In this document: one piece after another, positions 37,350-45,926 of the stretch
Layout: each line of letters begins with the position of its first letter
Position numbering within the stretch: position 1 is the stretch's first letter
Assembly: GCF_900163665.1 (NCBI RefSeq)
Contig: NZ_FUIA01000019.1
Location: 310,001-374,000, forward strand
Source of the DNA: Frigoribacterium sp. JB110
GTDB lineage: Bacteria; Actinomycetota; Actinomycetes; Actinomycetales; Microbacteriaceae
Reading direction: 5' to 3'
DNA: 64,000 nt
The notes under the pieces: model-generated
The model's database searches: none
What the model was told of the DNA's origin: nothing
The model's input: only the letters and a program-made list of their open reading frames with translations
Program-made: the position numbers and the translations under genes

Positions 37350-37763
37350 TCAGAACCAGATCGACAGCTCGCGCTCGGCCGACTCCTGGCTGTCCGAGCC
37401 GTGCACAAGGTTCTGCTGGACCTTCAGGCCCCAGTCGCGACCGAGGTCGCCGCGGATCGTTCCCGGCGCGGCGCTGGTCGGGTCAGTCGTTCCTGCCAGC
37501 GACCGGAAGCCCTCGATGACGCGATCGCCGGTGAGGCGGATGGCGACTGACGGGCCCGACATCATGAACTCGAGCAGCGGCTCGTAGAACGGCTTGCCCT
37601 CGTGCTCCGCGTAGTGCTTCTCGAGTCGCTCGCGGCTGGGCTCGACGAGGCGCAGGTCGACGAGCGAGTACCCCTTGCGCTCGATGCGCGCGAGGATCTC
37701 ACCGGTCAGGCCGCGGGCGACGCCGTCCGGCTTGACGAGGACGAGTGTCTCTTCCGTAGGCAT
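37350..37763 (-). CDS. ndk: Nucleoside diphosphate kinase
   Basis: 137 residues. It equilibrates NTP pools. KPDGVARGLTGEIL lies near the N-terminus and the active-site His is in NLVHGSDSQESAERE. Full family length. Confidence 0.97.
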   Translation of the reverse strand: MPTEETLVLVKPDGVARGLTGEILARIERKGYSLVDLRLVEPSRERLEKHYAEHEGKPFYEPLLEFMMSGPSVAIRLTGDRVIEGFRSLAGTTDPTSAAPGTIRGDLGRDWGLKVQQNLVHGSDSQESAERELSIWF

Positions 37764-37868
37764 GTATTCCTCTTTCGTTCGTGAGGGCCCGGCGCGTCTC
37801 CCCGGGTGCCCTGCGATCTTCCGTCACGGCGACACGGTCACCGACTCGAACAGGTCGACACCAGTCTG

Positions 37869-38276
37869 TCAGGCTTCGCCGCCGTGCTCCCGCTCGTACG
37901 CGGCGCGCTGGCGCTGCACGCGCCGTTCCGTGCGCGAGCCCCACACCACGGCGTACGCCCACAGGCCGCCGAACACCAGTGCCGCGATGAACAGGCCCGT
38001 CTCGAGAAACCCGCCGAGCAGCACGACCACCTGCAGCGCCCATCCGACGGCGTAGCCCCACGGCCAGCGCAGCAGCCCTGATGCGAGGAAGAACAGCACG
38101 GCCATCACGCCGCCGGCCACCACTCCCCACCATGCGGGCAGCGGGCCGGTCGCGTCGAGCCCGTAGAGCACGAGGCCGCCGAGGAATGCCACGAGCGCCT
38201 CGCTGACCAGGACGATCTGTCCGAGCTTCTCCTGCAGCGGGCGGTAGCGGGCCGGCTTCGGCTGCTCCTGCGTCAT
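37869..38276 (-). CDS. DUF4233 membrane protein
   Basis: 135 residues with four membrane helices (for example VVAGGVMAVLFFLASGLL). The start overlaps the folC stop as ATGA. Actinobacteria usually place this DUF4233 gene between folC and ndk; its function is unknown. Confidence 0.88.
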   Translation of the reverse strand: MTQEQPKPARYRPLQEKLGQIVLVSEALVAFLGGLVLYGLDATGPLPAWWGVVAGGVMAVLFFLASGLLRWPWGYAVGWALQVVVLLGGFLETGLFIAALVFGGLWAYAVVWGSRTERRVQRQRAAYEREHGGEA

Positions 38277-39631
38277 CGGCGCTCCACGTTCTTCCAGCCC
38301 TCCGCCTCCGCGAGGGCGATCGCCTCACCGACGAGCACGACCGAGCCGGAGATGACGACGGCGCGCTTCTCCGCTCCGTTCGCCCATGCCCTGGCGGCTT
38401 CTGCGGCGTCGGAGAGATCGCGGTGCACGGTGGCGCGCTGACCGGTCGCCTCGATGAGGTCCGCGAGGAAGTCGGCCGAGTCGGCGCGCGGCGAGTCTGG
38501 CTCCGTCACGAACATGTGAGTGGCGACCGGTGAGAGCTGGGCGATGATGCCGGCGGCGTCCTTGTCGTCGAGCACGCCGAGCACGACGCCCCACTCCTGG
38601 ATGTCGAACGCGTCCTGCAGCGCGCGCGCCAGCGAGGCCGCCCCGTGCGGGTTGTGTGCGGCATCGATGATCACAGTCGGTTCGACTCCGACGAGCTGCA
38701 GCCGCCCCGGAGAGACGACCTCCTGCAGCCCCTCTGCCAGAACATTGTCAGCGACCTGCTGCGACGCATCGCCGATCAGCGACTCGACGGCGGCCACCGC
38801 CAGCGCCGCGTTCTCGCCCTGGTGCTGCCCGAACAGCGGCAGATACTGCTCCTCATACGCCCCCGTCAGGCCCCGGATGGACACGAGCTGGCCGCCGACG
38901 GCGAGCTTGCTCTCCGAGAGGGCGAAGTCCTCGCCCTCGAAGGAGATGGTCGCTCCCTGCTCCTTCGCGACACGGCGCAGCACGGCCTCGACCTCCGGCG
39001 TCTGCTGTGCCGAGACGGCTCGGGCGCCCGGTTTGATGATGCCGGCCTTGACCTCGGCGATCTTCTCGATCGTGTCGCCGAGCCGATCCGCGTGGTCGAG
39101 CGCGATGGGCGCGAACACCGCGACGTCGCCGTCCGCTGTGTTCGTCGAGTCCCACGAGCCGCCCATGCCCACCTCGAGCACGAGCACGTCGACGGGAGCG
39201 TCCGCGGAGGCCGCGAACGCGAGCACCGTCAGCAGCTCGAAGAACGTCAGCGGCTCCTCGTCGGAATCCGCCAGCTCCGCATCGACCATGTCGACGAACG
39301 GTGAGATCTCGTCCCAGGCGTCGGCGATCACGTCGTCGGCGATGGGTTCGCCGTCGATCAGGATCCGCTCGGTGAACCGCGTCAGGTGCGGGCTGGTGAA
39401 CAGGCCGGTGCGCAGACCGTGCGCCCGCACGAGCCGCTCCACGATGCGCGCCGTCGAGGTCTTGCCGTTCGTTCCCGTGACGTGCACGACGCGGTAGGTG
39501 TGCTGCGGGTCGGCCAGCAGCTCCAGCACGCGTGCCGTGCGCTCTTTGCGGGGCTGCACCCATCGCTCGCCGGCCCTGGCCAGCAGGTTCTCGTAGACGG
39601 CGTCCGCACGGGCGCGGTCGTTGTCGCTCAT
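38273..39631 (-). CDS. folC: Folylpolyglutamate synthase/dihydrofolate synthase
   Basis: 452 residues from the ATG at 39631, which shares its A with the ileS stop (TGATG). Mur-ligase ATP loop VTGTNGKTSTA, then FTSPHLTRFTERILIDGE and AAHNPHGAASL. It adds glutamate to folates and, in this form, also makes dihydrofolate. The longer frame to 39769 runs into ileS and is not used. Confidence 0.96.
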   Translation of the reverse strand: MSDNDRARADAVYENLLARAGERWVQPRKERTARVLELLADPQHTYRVVHVTGTNGKTSTARIVERLVRAHGLRTGLFTSPHLTRFTERILIDGEPIADDVIADAWDEISPFVDMVDAELADSDEEPLTFFELLTVLAFAASADAPVDVLVLEVGMGGSWDSTNTADGDVAVFAPIALDHADRLGDTIEKIAEVKAGIIKPGARAVSAQQTPEVEAVLRRVAKEQGATISFEGEDFALSESKLAVGGQLVSIRGLTGAYEEQYLPLFGQHQGENAALAVAAVESLIGDASQQVADNVLAEGLQEVVSPGRLQLVGVEPTVIIDAAHNPHGAASLARALQDAFDIQEWGVVLGVLDDKDAAGIIAQLSPVATHMFVTEPDSPRADSADFLADLIEATGQRATVHRDLSDAAEAARAWANGAEKRAVVISGSVVLVGEAIALAEAEGWKNVERR

Positions 39632-42600
39632 CAGTTCTCCACTTGCACGGCCTCGACGACCACGCGCGTCACGGCGACGCGGATGTCGCCTGCATTGGCA
39701 TAGGTTCCCGCCGGAATCGTCTGAGCGAACTCCGCATCGCGTTCGACCAAGTCGTCGAACAGCTCGCACCCGCCGACGGCCAGCGTCTCGCCCGCGACGT
39801 CCGCCGCATCGAACGCGGCACGGACGGCGGCTGCGTCCTCCGGCGAGGAGAAGCCGAGCTCGAGCCGGATCCGGTCGCTGACGTCGAAGCCCGCGGCCTT
39901 GCGCGTGTCCTGAACGGCCCGGATGACGTCGCGCGCCAGACCCTCGGCCTCGAGCTCCGGCGTGGTCGTCGTGTCCAGCAGCACGAAGCCGTCACCGGGA
40001 AGAAGCGCGAGCGCTTCGCCTTCAGGGCGCCCCGTGGTCTCCAACTCGATCGAGTACTCTCCGTCGGTCATGATGACCTCGTCATCGGGAAGTCCAGTGA
40101 CATCCAGCTGCTCGCTCCCGATGAGCTCGATCCCACCGGCTGTGACCACGCCATTCGATTCCGACCAGTCACCGGACTTCGCAGCCTTGATCACCTCCTG
40201 CACGCGCTTCCCCAGCCGGGGGCCCGCGACCCGGGCGTTGACGTTCAGGCGGCGCGAGATCCCGTATCGCTCTGCGGTGTCATCGCCGAGCTCGACCAGG
40301 TCGACTCGCTTGACGTTCAATTCCTCGCGCAGAATGCTCTCGAAACGGGCGAGCTCTTCCGTGCGGGATGTGACCACGATCAGCTTCGTCAACGGCAGTC
40401 GTACGCGCAGGCCCTCCCTCTTGCGCAGCGCATTCGCCACACTGGAGGCCTCGCGAATCTTCTCCATGACCTCCCACAAGTCATACGACAGCGGGAACTC
40501 GTCCGCATCGGGCCAGTCGGTGAGGTGCACACTGCGCCCGCCGGTGAGTCCCTGCCACACCCGCTCGGAGATGAGCGGGAGCAGCGGCGCGGCGACGCGG
40601 GTGAGCGTCTCCAGCACCGTGTACAGCGTGTCGAAGGCCTCTGTGCTCTTCGGGTCGTCCGTGACGCCCGTCCAGAACCGGTCGCGCGAGCGGCGCACGT
40701 ACCAATTGGTCAGCACCTCGGCGAAGTCACGCAGGCGGGCGGACGCCGTCGTCGAGTCGAGCTGGTCGAGGTCGGAGGCGACATCACGCACCAGCAGGTG
40801 AAGCTGCGCCAGGATGTAGCGGTCGAGCACGTCGGTCGAGCTCGTCGAGCGCTTCGCCTCGTATCCTGCGGCATTCGCATAGGTGGCGAAGAAGTACCAC
40901 GAGTTCCACAGCGGCAGCATGAACTCGCGCACGCCCGCGCGGATGCCCTCTTCGGTGACCGAGAGGTTTCCGCCGCGCAGCACGGACGACGACATCAGGA
41001 ACCAGCGCATCGCGTCGGAGCCGTCGCGATCGAACACCTCGTTGACGTCCGGATAGTTGCGCAGCGACTTCGACATCTTCTGGCCGTCGTTGCCGAGCAC
41101 GATGCCGTGGCAGCTGACGCCGGTGTAGGCCGGGCGGGAGAACAGCGCCGTCGAGAGCACGTGCATCACGTAGAACCAGCCGCGGGTCTGCCCGATGTAC
41201 TCGACGATGAAATCGGCCGGCGCGTGCGAGTCGAACCAGTCCTTGTTCTCGAACGGGTAGTGCACCTGTGCGAACGGCATCGATCCGGAATCGAACCAGA
41301 CGTCGAAGACGTCCTCGATCCGGCGCATCGTCGACTGCCCGGTCGGGTCGTCCGGGTTCTGGCGGGTGAGGTCGTCGATGTACGGCCGGTGCATGTCGAC
41401 GTCGCCGTGCTCGTTCACCGGCAGCTGGCCGAAGTCGCGCTCGAGATCCTCGAGCGAGCCGTACACGTCCACGCGCGGATGGTTCGGGTCGTCCGACTTC
41501 CACACCGGAATGGGCGTTCCCCAGTAGCGGTTGCGGCTGATCGACCAGTCGCGCGCGCCCTCGAGCCACTTGCCGAACTGGCCGTGCTTGACGTTCTCCG
41601 GCGCCCAGGTGATCTGCTCGTTGTTCGCGAGCAGATCGTCCTTGAAGTCCGTGACGCGCACGAACCAGCTCGAGACCGGCATATAGATCAGCGGGTTGCG
41701 GCAGCGCCAGCAGTGCGGGTAGCTGTGCTCGTACGAGCGCAGCCGCAGCAGCCTGCCGTTCTGGCGCAGCAGCCGCACGATGGGCGTGTTCGCATCCGAC
41801 CACAGCTGGCCCGCGACATCCGGAACCATATCGAGGAAACGGCCGTCAGCGCCGAGCGAGACGATCGACGGGATGCCGTGCGCCTCGTGCACGCGGTGGT
41901 CATCCTCACCGTAGGGCGCCTGGTGCACGATGCCGGTGCCGTCGCCGGTGGTGACGTAGTCGTCGGCGATGACCTGCCAGGCGTTCTGCGTTCCCCACGT
42001 CTCGACGTCGGTGAAGTAGTCGAACAGCGGCTCGTAGGTCACGCCCGAAAGCTCCGTGCCGCTGATCCGGGCCCGGATGGCGGCGGTCGCCTCATCCGGC
42101 TCGTCGTAGCCGAGCTCACTCGCGTGGGCGGCGACCAGGTCGGCCGCGAGCAGGAACTCCTCGCCTGCGGCGCCCTCCGTCGTGCCGTTCGGGCCGACCG
42201 GCACGACGGCGTACTCGACGCCGGGCCCGACGGCGAGCGACAGGTTCGTCGGCAGCGTCCACGGCGTGGTCGTCCAGGCCAGCGCCCGCACGCCGGCGAT
42301 GCCGAGCTGCTGTGCCTTCTCCCCCGTGAAGGGGAACGAGACCGTCACCGACGGGTCCTGCCTGTCCTGATAGACGTCGTCGTCCATCCGGAGCTCGTGG
42401 TTGCTCAGCGGCGTCTGATCGCGCCAGCAGTACGGGAGCACGCGGTAGCCCTCATAGGCGAGGTCGCGGTCGTGGAGCTGCTTGAACGCCCACAGCACGC
42501 TCTCCATGAACCCGGGGTCGAGGGTCTTGTAGCCGCCTGCGAAGTCGACCCAGCGCGCCTGGCGGGTGACATAATCCTGCCACTCGCGCGTGTAGGCCAG

Positions 42601-43017
42601 CACCGACTCGCGCGCCTTCGCGTTGAAAGCATCGACGCCCATGGCCTCGATCTCGCTCTTCTCGGTGATGCCGAGCTGCTTCATCGCCTCGAGCTCGGCG
42701 GGCAGTCCGTGCGTGTCCCAGCCGAAGACGCGGTCGACCTTCTTGCCGCGCATCGTCTGGAAGCGCGGGAACAGGTCCTTGGCGTAGCCGGTGAGCAGAT
42801 GCCCGTAGTGCGGAAGGCCGTTCGCGAACGGCGGGCCGTCGTAGAACACCCACTCATCGGCGCCCGCACGCTGATCGATCGACGCGCGGAAGGTGTCGTC
42901 CTGTTCCCAGAAGGCCAGGACGTCGCGCTCGACATCGGGGAATCGCGGCGACGGGATCACGTGGCTCGCGTCATCGGCGGCCGGTCCGAACGCGGACTTC
43001 GGGTAGGTCATCTTCAT
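39631..43017 (-). CDS. ileS: Isoleucyl-tRNA synthetase (long, eukaryote-like type)
   Basis: 1128 residues. The HIGH-like motif is in [24 protein letters not shown] in [13 protein letters not shown], and the editing domain has [16 protein letters not shown]. The length and the C-terminal domain mark the second class of IleS, usually less sensitive to mupirocin. A T-box leader precedes it. It is followed by folC in a coupled arrangement. Confidence 0.97.
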   Translation of the reverse strand: MKMTYPKSAFGPAADDASHVIPSPRFPDVERDVLAFWEQDDTFRASIDQRAGADEWVFYDGPPFANGLPHYGHLLTGYAKDLFPRFQTMRGKKVDRVFGWDTHGLPAELEAMKQLGITEKSEIEAMGVDAFNAKARESVLAYTREWQDYVTRQARWVDFAGGYKTLDPGFMESVLWAFKQLHDRDLAYEGYRVLPYCWRDQTPLSNHELRMDDDVYQDRQDPSVTVSFPFTGEKAQQLGIAGVRALAWTTTPWTLPTNLSLAVGPGVEYAVVPVGPNGTTEGAAGEEFLLAADLVAAHASELGYDEPDEATAAIRARISGTELSGVTYEPLFDYFTDVETWGTQNAWQVIADDYVTTGDGTGIVHQAPYGEDDHRVHEAHGIPSIVSLGADGRFLDMVPDVAGQLWSDANTPIVRLLRQNGRLLRLRSYEHSYPHCWRCRNPLIYMPVSSWFVRVTDFKDDLLANNEQITWAPENVKHGQFGKWLEGARDWSISRNRYWGTPIPVWKSDDPNHPRVDVYGSLEDLERDFGQLPVNEHGDVDMHRPYIDDLTRQNPDDPTGQSTMRRIEDVFDVWFDSGSMPFAQVHYPFENKDWFDSHAPADFIVEYIGQTRGWFYVMHVLSTALFSRPAYTGVSCHGIVLGNDGQKMSKSLRNYPDVNEVFDRDGSDAMRWFLMSSSVLRGGNLSVTEEGIRAGVREFMLPLWNSWYFFATYANAAGYEAKRSTSSTDVLDRYILAQLHLLVRDVASDLDQLDSTTASARLRDFAEVLTNWYVRRSRDRFWTGVTDDPKSTEAFDTLYTVLETLTRVAAPLLPLISERVWQGLTGGRSVHLTDWPDADEFPLSYDLWEVMEKIREASSVANALRKREGLRVRLPLTKLIVVTSRTEELARFESILREELNVKRVDLVELGDDTAERYGISRRLNVNARVAGPRLGKRVQEVIKAAKSGDWSESNGVVTAGGIELIGSEQLDVTGLPDDEVIMTDGEYSIELETTGRPEGEALALLPGDGFVLLDTTTTPELEAEGLARDVIRAVQDTRKAAGFDVSDRIRLELGFSSPEDAAAVRAAFDAADVAGETLAVGGCELFDDLVERDAEFAQTIPAGTYANAGDIRVAVTRVVVEAVQVEN

Positions 43018-43029
43018 GGGCTCCAGCAG

Positions 43030-43225
43030 TTCCGAAAGGGACTGCGAGGACGACTGGCCACTGTTTCCAGCTCCAGCCGCGGTACCACCCCGCGTGCGAC
43101 ACGTGCGCCACTCTCACTGCGGCTGTGACGGGCCTGCCCCGCGCGGGTCTAGTGAGGGCGAATGCCCCGTTCTTCCGCGAGCTCCCCGGTGATGGCCGGT
43201 TCGATGCTGATGAGTCGATTCTACG
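43030..43225 (-). promoter_or_regulatory. T-box riboswitch upstream of ileS
   Basis: The minus strand carries the T-box core GGTGGTACCGCGG at 43089-43077. An Ile specifier codon ATC lies at 43193-43191, followed by ACCGGGGAGC, in a very short stem I. Near 43025-43065 a GGAG-type sequence can be hidden in a stem. This is the actinobacterial translational T-box, which senses uncharged tRNA-Ile and frees the ribosome binding site. Confidence 0.88.
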
Positions 43226-43383
43226 CGCTCCCGCGCGGGGCGGCGAATTGATCGCGTCTGCGGCACGCGACGCACGGAGCACGCCTTCCCGCAACAGCGC
43301 CGGCGTGCCCTATCGTGGGGTTCATCCGCGCCAGGACGGCGCGCTCCTCTCTTTCACACGACTCTCTTACGACGAAGGCATCC

Positions 43384-44535
43384 GTGACGCTTCCCGAGTC
43401 CCTCGAAACCCGTCCGCTCCCCATCATCGCGCCGAAGGGTCCGCGCCCGTACGACACCATCGCCGTCCTCGGCGGCGGGGCCTTCGGCACGGCACTGGCA
43501 TCGGTGGCCGCGCGTGCACAGCGTGAGACCAGGCTCTGGCTCCGCGACGAGAGTGTTGCTGCCGACATCCGGGACAACCGCCGCAACACCCGCTACCTCG
43601 GCGACATCAAGCTCGCCAAGGGCATCGCCGCGACCACCGACCTGGCCGAGGCCCTCGAAGGCGCAGATGCCGTGCTGCTGGTGACCCCGTCGACGACGAT
43701 CCGGGAGATGGCGGCCAGGATCGGCGAGCTCGCGCCCCCGGATGCACCGATCTTCGTCTGCGCCAAGGGCATCGAATCTGGCAGCGGTCTGCTGATGAGC
43801 GAAGTCGCAGCCGAGGTGGCACCAGGGCGCCCGATCGGCGCCCTCACCGGCCCGACGTTCGCCACCGAGACGGCCGCGGGGCACCCGACCGCTGTGACCG
43901 TCGCGTGCAACTCCGGAGTGCGGGTCAGACCGATGGAGCGGGCAGCGGCGCGCATGGCGCTGTCACTGGCGACCGGCGCATTCCGCCCGTACATCTCAGA
44001 CGACCTGCCGGGTGTGGAAGTGGGCGGTGCCGTGAAGAACGTCGTCGCGATCGCCTGCGGCATCCTCGCCGGTGCCGGCTTCGGCGAGAACTCGCGCGCC
44101 GCGATCATCACCCGTGGGCTCAGCGAGATGAAGGAGCTCGCCGTCAAACTCGGCGGCAGCCGCGAGACCGTCACGGGCCTGGGCGGGCTCGGCGACCTGA
44201 TGCTGACGTGCTCGTCGCCGCAGTCGCGCAACTTCTCCTACGGCTTCCAGCGCGGCCAGGGCCGCAGCGACGACGAGGTGTTCGATGGCCGCCCTGTGGT
44301 CGTCGAGGGCCGGCACAACGCCGTCACCGCCACCGACCTCGCCCGCCGACTCGGCCTGCACATGCCGATCTGCGAGATGGTGCGCTCGATCGTCGACGAC
44401 GGCGAGCCCATCGGCGACGCGTTCGCCCGGTTCTGGTCGTCCCCCATCGGCGCCGAGCCCCGAGCCCTCGACCTCGAGATCGCCCACCCCGCCGTCGACG
44501 CGGTCGAGAAGCGTTTCGAGGACCTCAACCTCTGA
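43384..44535 (+). CDS. gpsA: Glycerol-3-phosphate dehydrogenase [NAD(P)+]
   Basis: 383 residues from a GTG with GAAGG upstream. Nucleotide-binding AVLGGGAFGTALASV, substrate-binding CAKGIESGSGLLMSE and active-site Lys in VGGAVKNVVAIACGI. It makes glycerol-3-phosphate for phospholipids. The N-terminal extension of about 25 residues before the Rossmann fold is longer than usual, so a later start is possible. Confidence 0.95.
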   Translation: MTLPESLETRPLPIIAPKGPRPYDTIAVLGGGAFGTALASVAARAQRETRLWLRDESVAADIRDNRRNTRYLGDIKLAKGIAATTDLAEALEGADAVLLVTPSTTIREMAARIGELAPPDAPIFVCAKGIESGSGLLMSEVAAEVAPGRPIGALTGPTFATETAAGHPTAVTVACNSGVRVRPMERAAARMALSLATGAFRPYISDDLPGVEVGGAVKNVVAIACGILAGAGFGENSRAAIITRGLSEMKELAVKLGGSRETVTGLGGLGDLMLTCSSPQSRNFSYGFQRGQGRSDDEVFDGRPVVVEGRHNAVTATDLARRLGLHMPICEMVRSIVDDGEPIGDAFARFWSSPIGAEPRALDLEIAHPAVDAVEKRFEDLNL

Positions 44536-44570
44536 CGCAGGGTCGGGTTGCGCCGCGCGCATACATAAAC

Positions 44571-44645
44571 AGATCGCGCATTCGCACACACAGTTTCCGG
44601 GTTTCGCTGTTGTCGAATGCGCGTTGTGTTGTCGAATGCGCGGTG
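44571..44645. repeat. Intergenic repeat, left copy, flanking the DUF559 gene
   Basis: The 10-bp arms CGCGCATTCG and CGAATGCGCG enclose a loop with TTTCCGGGTTTCGC, and the right arm is repeated (TTGTCGAATGCGCG). The same order of elements recurs in diverged form at 45718-45797, on the other side of the DUF559 gene. Confidence 0.6.
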
Positions 44646-44650
44646 CCCAT

Positions 44651-45478
44651 TCATTTCGCGAGATGCAACCCGCGCGCCACGGCCCCGATGATGAGGTCCT
44701 GCACGCGCGGCCAATCGCCCATCACCTGCCAGTAGCCGACCCGGATCACGTGATAGCCCGCCAGCCGCAGCTTCGCGTCATGCTCGTTGTCGATCATCCG
44801 CTGCTCGTCCACATGATGGCCACCGTCGATCTGCAGTATGAGCCGATCGCCGATCAGCAGGTCGACTCGGTGCCCCAACAGCCACACTTGGCGACGAAGA
44901 CGGAGCCCGAGCCACCGCAGCCGCGGCACGACCACGGTCTCAACACCCGAGTCCGAGTACGGCTGCGCGTCCGCACGGAGCCGCCGACCCTTCGCCCCGA
45001 ACGCCAGAGTGCCGAGATGCTCGAACGTCGTCAGCCCGCGGTTGAGCGCGGACTCCCAGACAGTGAGCGCCTTTTCGTAGGGCTGGCACTCCGCGACGAG
45101 GTTCAGCGTGTTCTCGAGCGAGTCCTCGAGGCGACCCGGATGCCGCGGCAGAAGCGGCCTCGCCCAGTGCACGTGCGCAGATGTCGGGCGGCGCAGTGGT
45201 CGTCCTGGCCTCGCCGCGACGTGGACCCGCGGCTCGTGCACGTCCCAGAGCCCCACTCGTGCTGCGCGAGTCACGCAGGTCACCACGACGCCGACCTCGA
45301 CTGCGGCGACGAGCGCAGGATCCGCCGACATCGTCGAGACCCATCCCCGGGCAGGCCTGTCCAGTATCCCCGCTCCGACGGCGCGGTCAACGATGTGCCG
45401 GCTCACACCCGCTTCATCGCGCAGAGCGTCGGTCGGCATGATGCCGCCGGCGGCTTCCACGATCCGTACGAGTTCCAT
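44651..45478 (-). CDS. DUF559 protein with Vsr-like nuclease domain and AbiEi-like N-terminus
   Basis: 275 residues from the ATG at 45478; a longer frame to 45595 adds unlikely sequence. The N-terminus reads as a winged helix (MPTDALRDEAGVSRHIVDRA), as in AbiEi-type antitoxins. The C-terminus has the DUF559/Vsr-like nuclease signature (LILQIDGGHH and KLRLAGYHVIRVGYWQV). Many copies of this family occur in Microbacteriaceae genomes. It is probably a nuclease-like or regulatory protein of unknown role. Flanking repeats suggest mobility. Confidence 0.82.
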   Translation of the reverse strand: MELVRIVEAAGGIMPTDALRDEAGVSRHIVDRAVGAGILDRPARGWVSTMSADPALVAAVEVGVVVTCVTRAARVGLWDVHEPRVHVAARPGRPLRRPTSAHVHWARPLLPRHPGRLEDSLENTLNLVAECQPYEKALTVWESALNRGLTTFEHLGTLAFGAKGRRLRADAQPYSDSGVETVVVPRLRWLGLRLRRQVWLLGHRVDLLIGDRLILQIDGGHHVDEQRMIDNEHDAKLRLAGYHVIRVGYWQVMGDWPRVQDLIIGAVARGLHLAK

Positions 45479-45717
45479 CACGTCAGGCTCGCACCACGAT
45501 GTGCTGTCGAACCCAGTTGTGGACAACGTTCCTGCCGAAGATCCGCGATCCAGGCCCTGTGAGCGAGAGGACGGGAAGCTGCTCTGCCCCGACATACAGG
45601 AGATGACGTGCGCTCGCGTACACGAACCCGGCGGGGTGTGCGCGAACGCAGGCTTCCGTTTATCCGCGGCGCAGCGTCGACCGGTTCACCGCAGCACATT
45701 GCGCGCGTTCAGCAACA

Positions 45718-45797
45718 TCGCGCGCATTCGCGAACACGATTCCCACGGAATCGTGTGCGTGAGCGCGCGTTCTGTTGAGTTATGCGCGCGGTGCCGG
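45718..45797. repeat. Intergenic repeat, right copy, flanking the DUF559 gene
   Basis: ATCGCGCGCATTCGCGAACACG through TTATGCGCGCGGTGCC matches the left copy at 44571-44645 in element order, with a central IR GATTCCCACGGAATC. The rest of the 448-base gap before valS holds no gene that I recognise. Confidence 0.55.
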
Positions 45798-45926
45798 GTG
45801 CACGGCGCCCTCGAACACCCGCGACGGCCCCTGGCGCAGGATCGACCCGAGTTCGGCTTGTAGACTTGCGGAAACTCCCACATCTGGCACGCAGACACCG
45901 TGCCGCCCATATCGCTAGGAGCGCGC

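Noticed and set aside
39532..43128. Very long plus-strand open frame opposite ileS
   Set aside because: It is the antisense of a confidently assigned gene. High-GC codon use leaves long open frames on the opposite strand, and it has no domain-like sequence or ribosome binding site.
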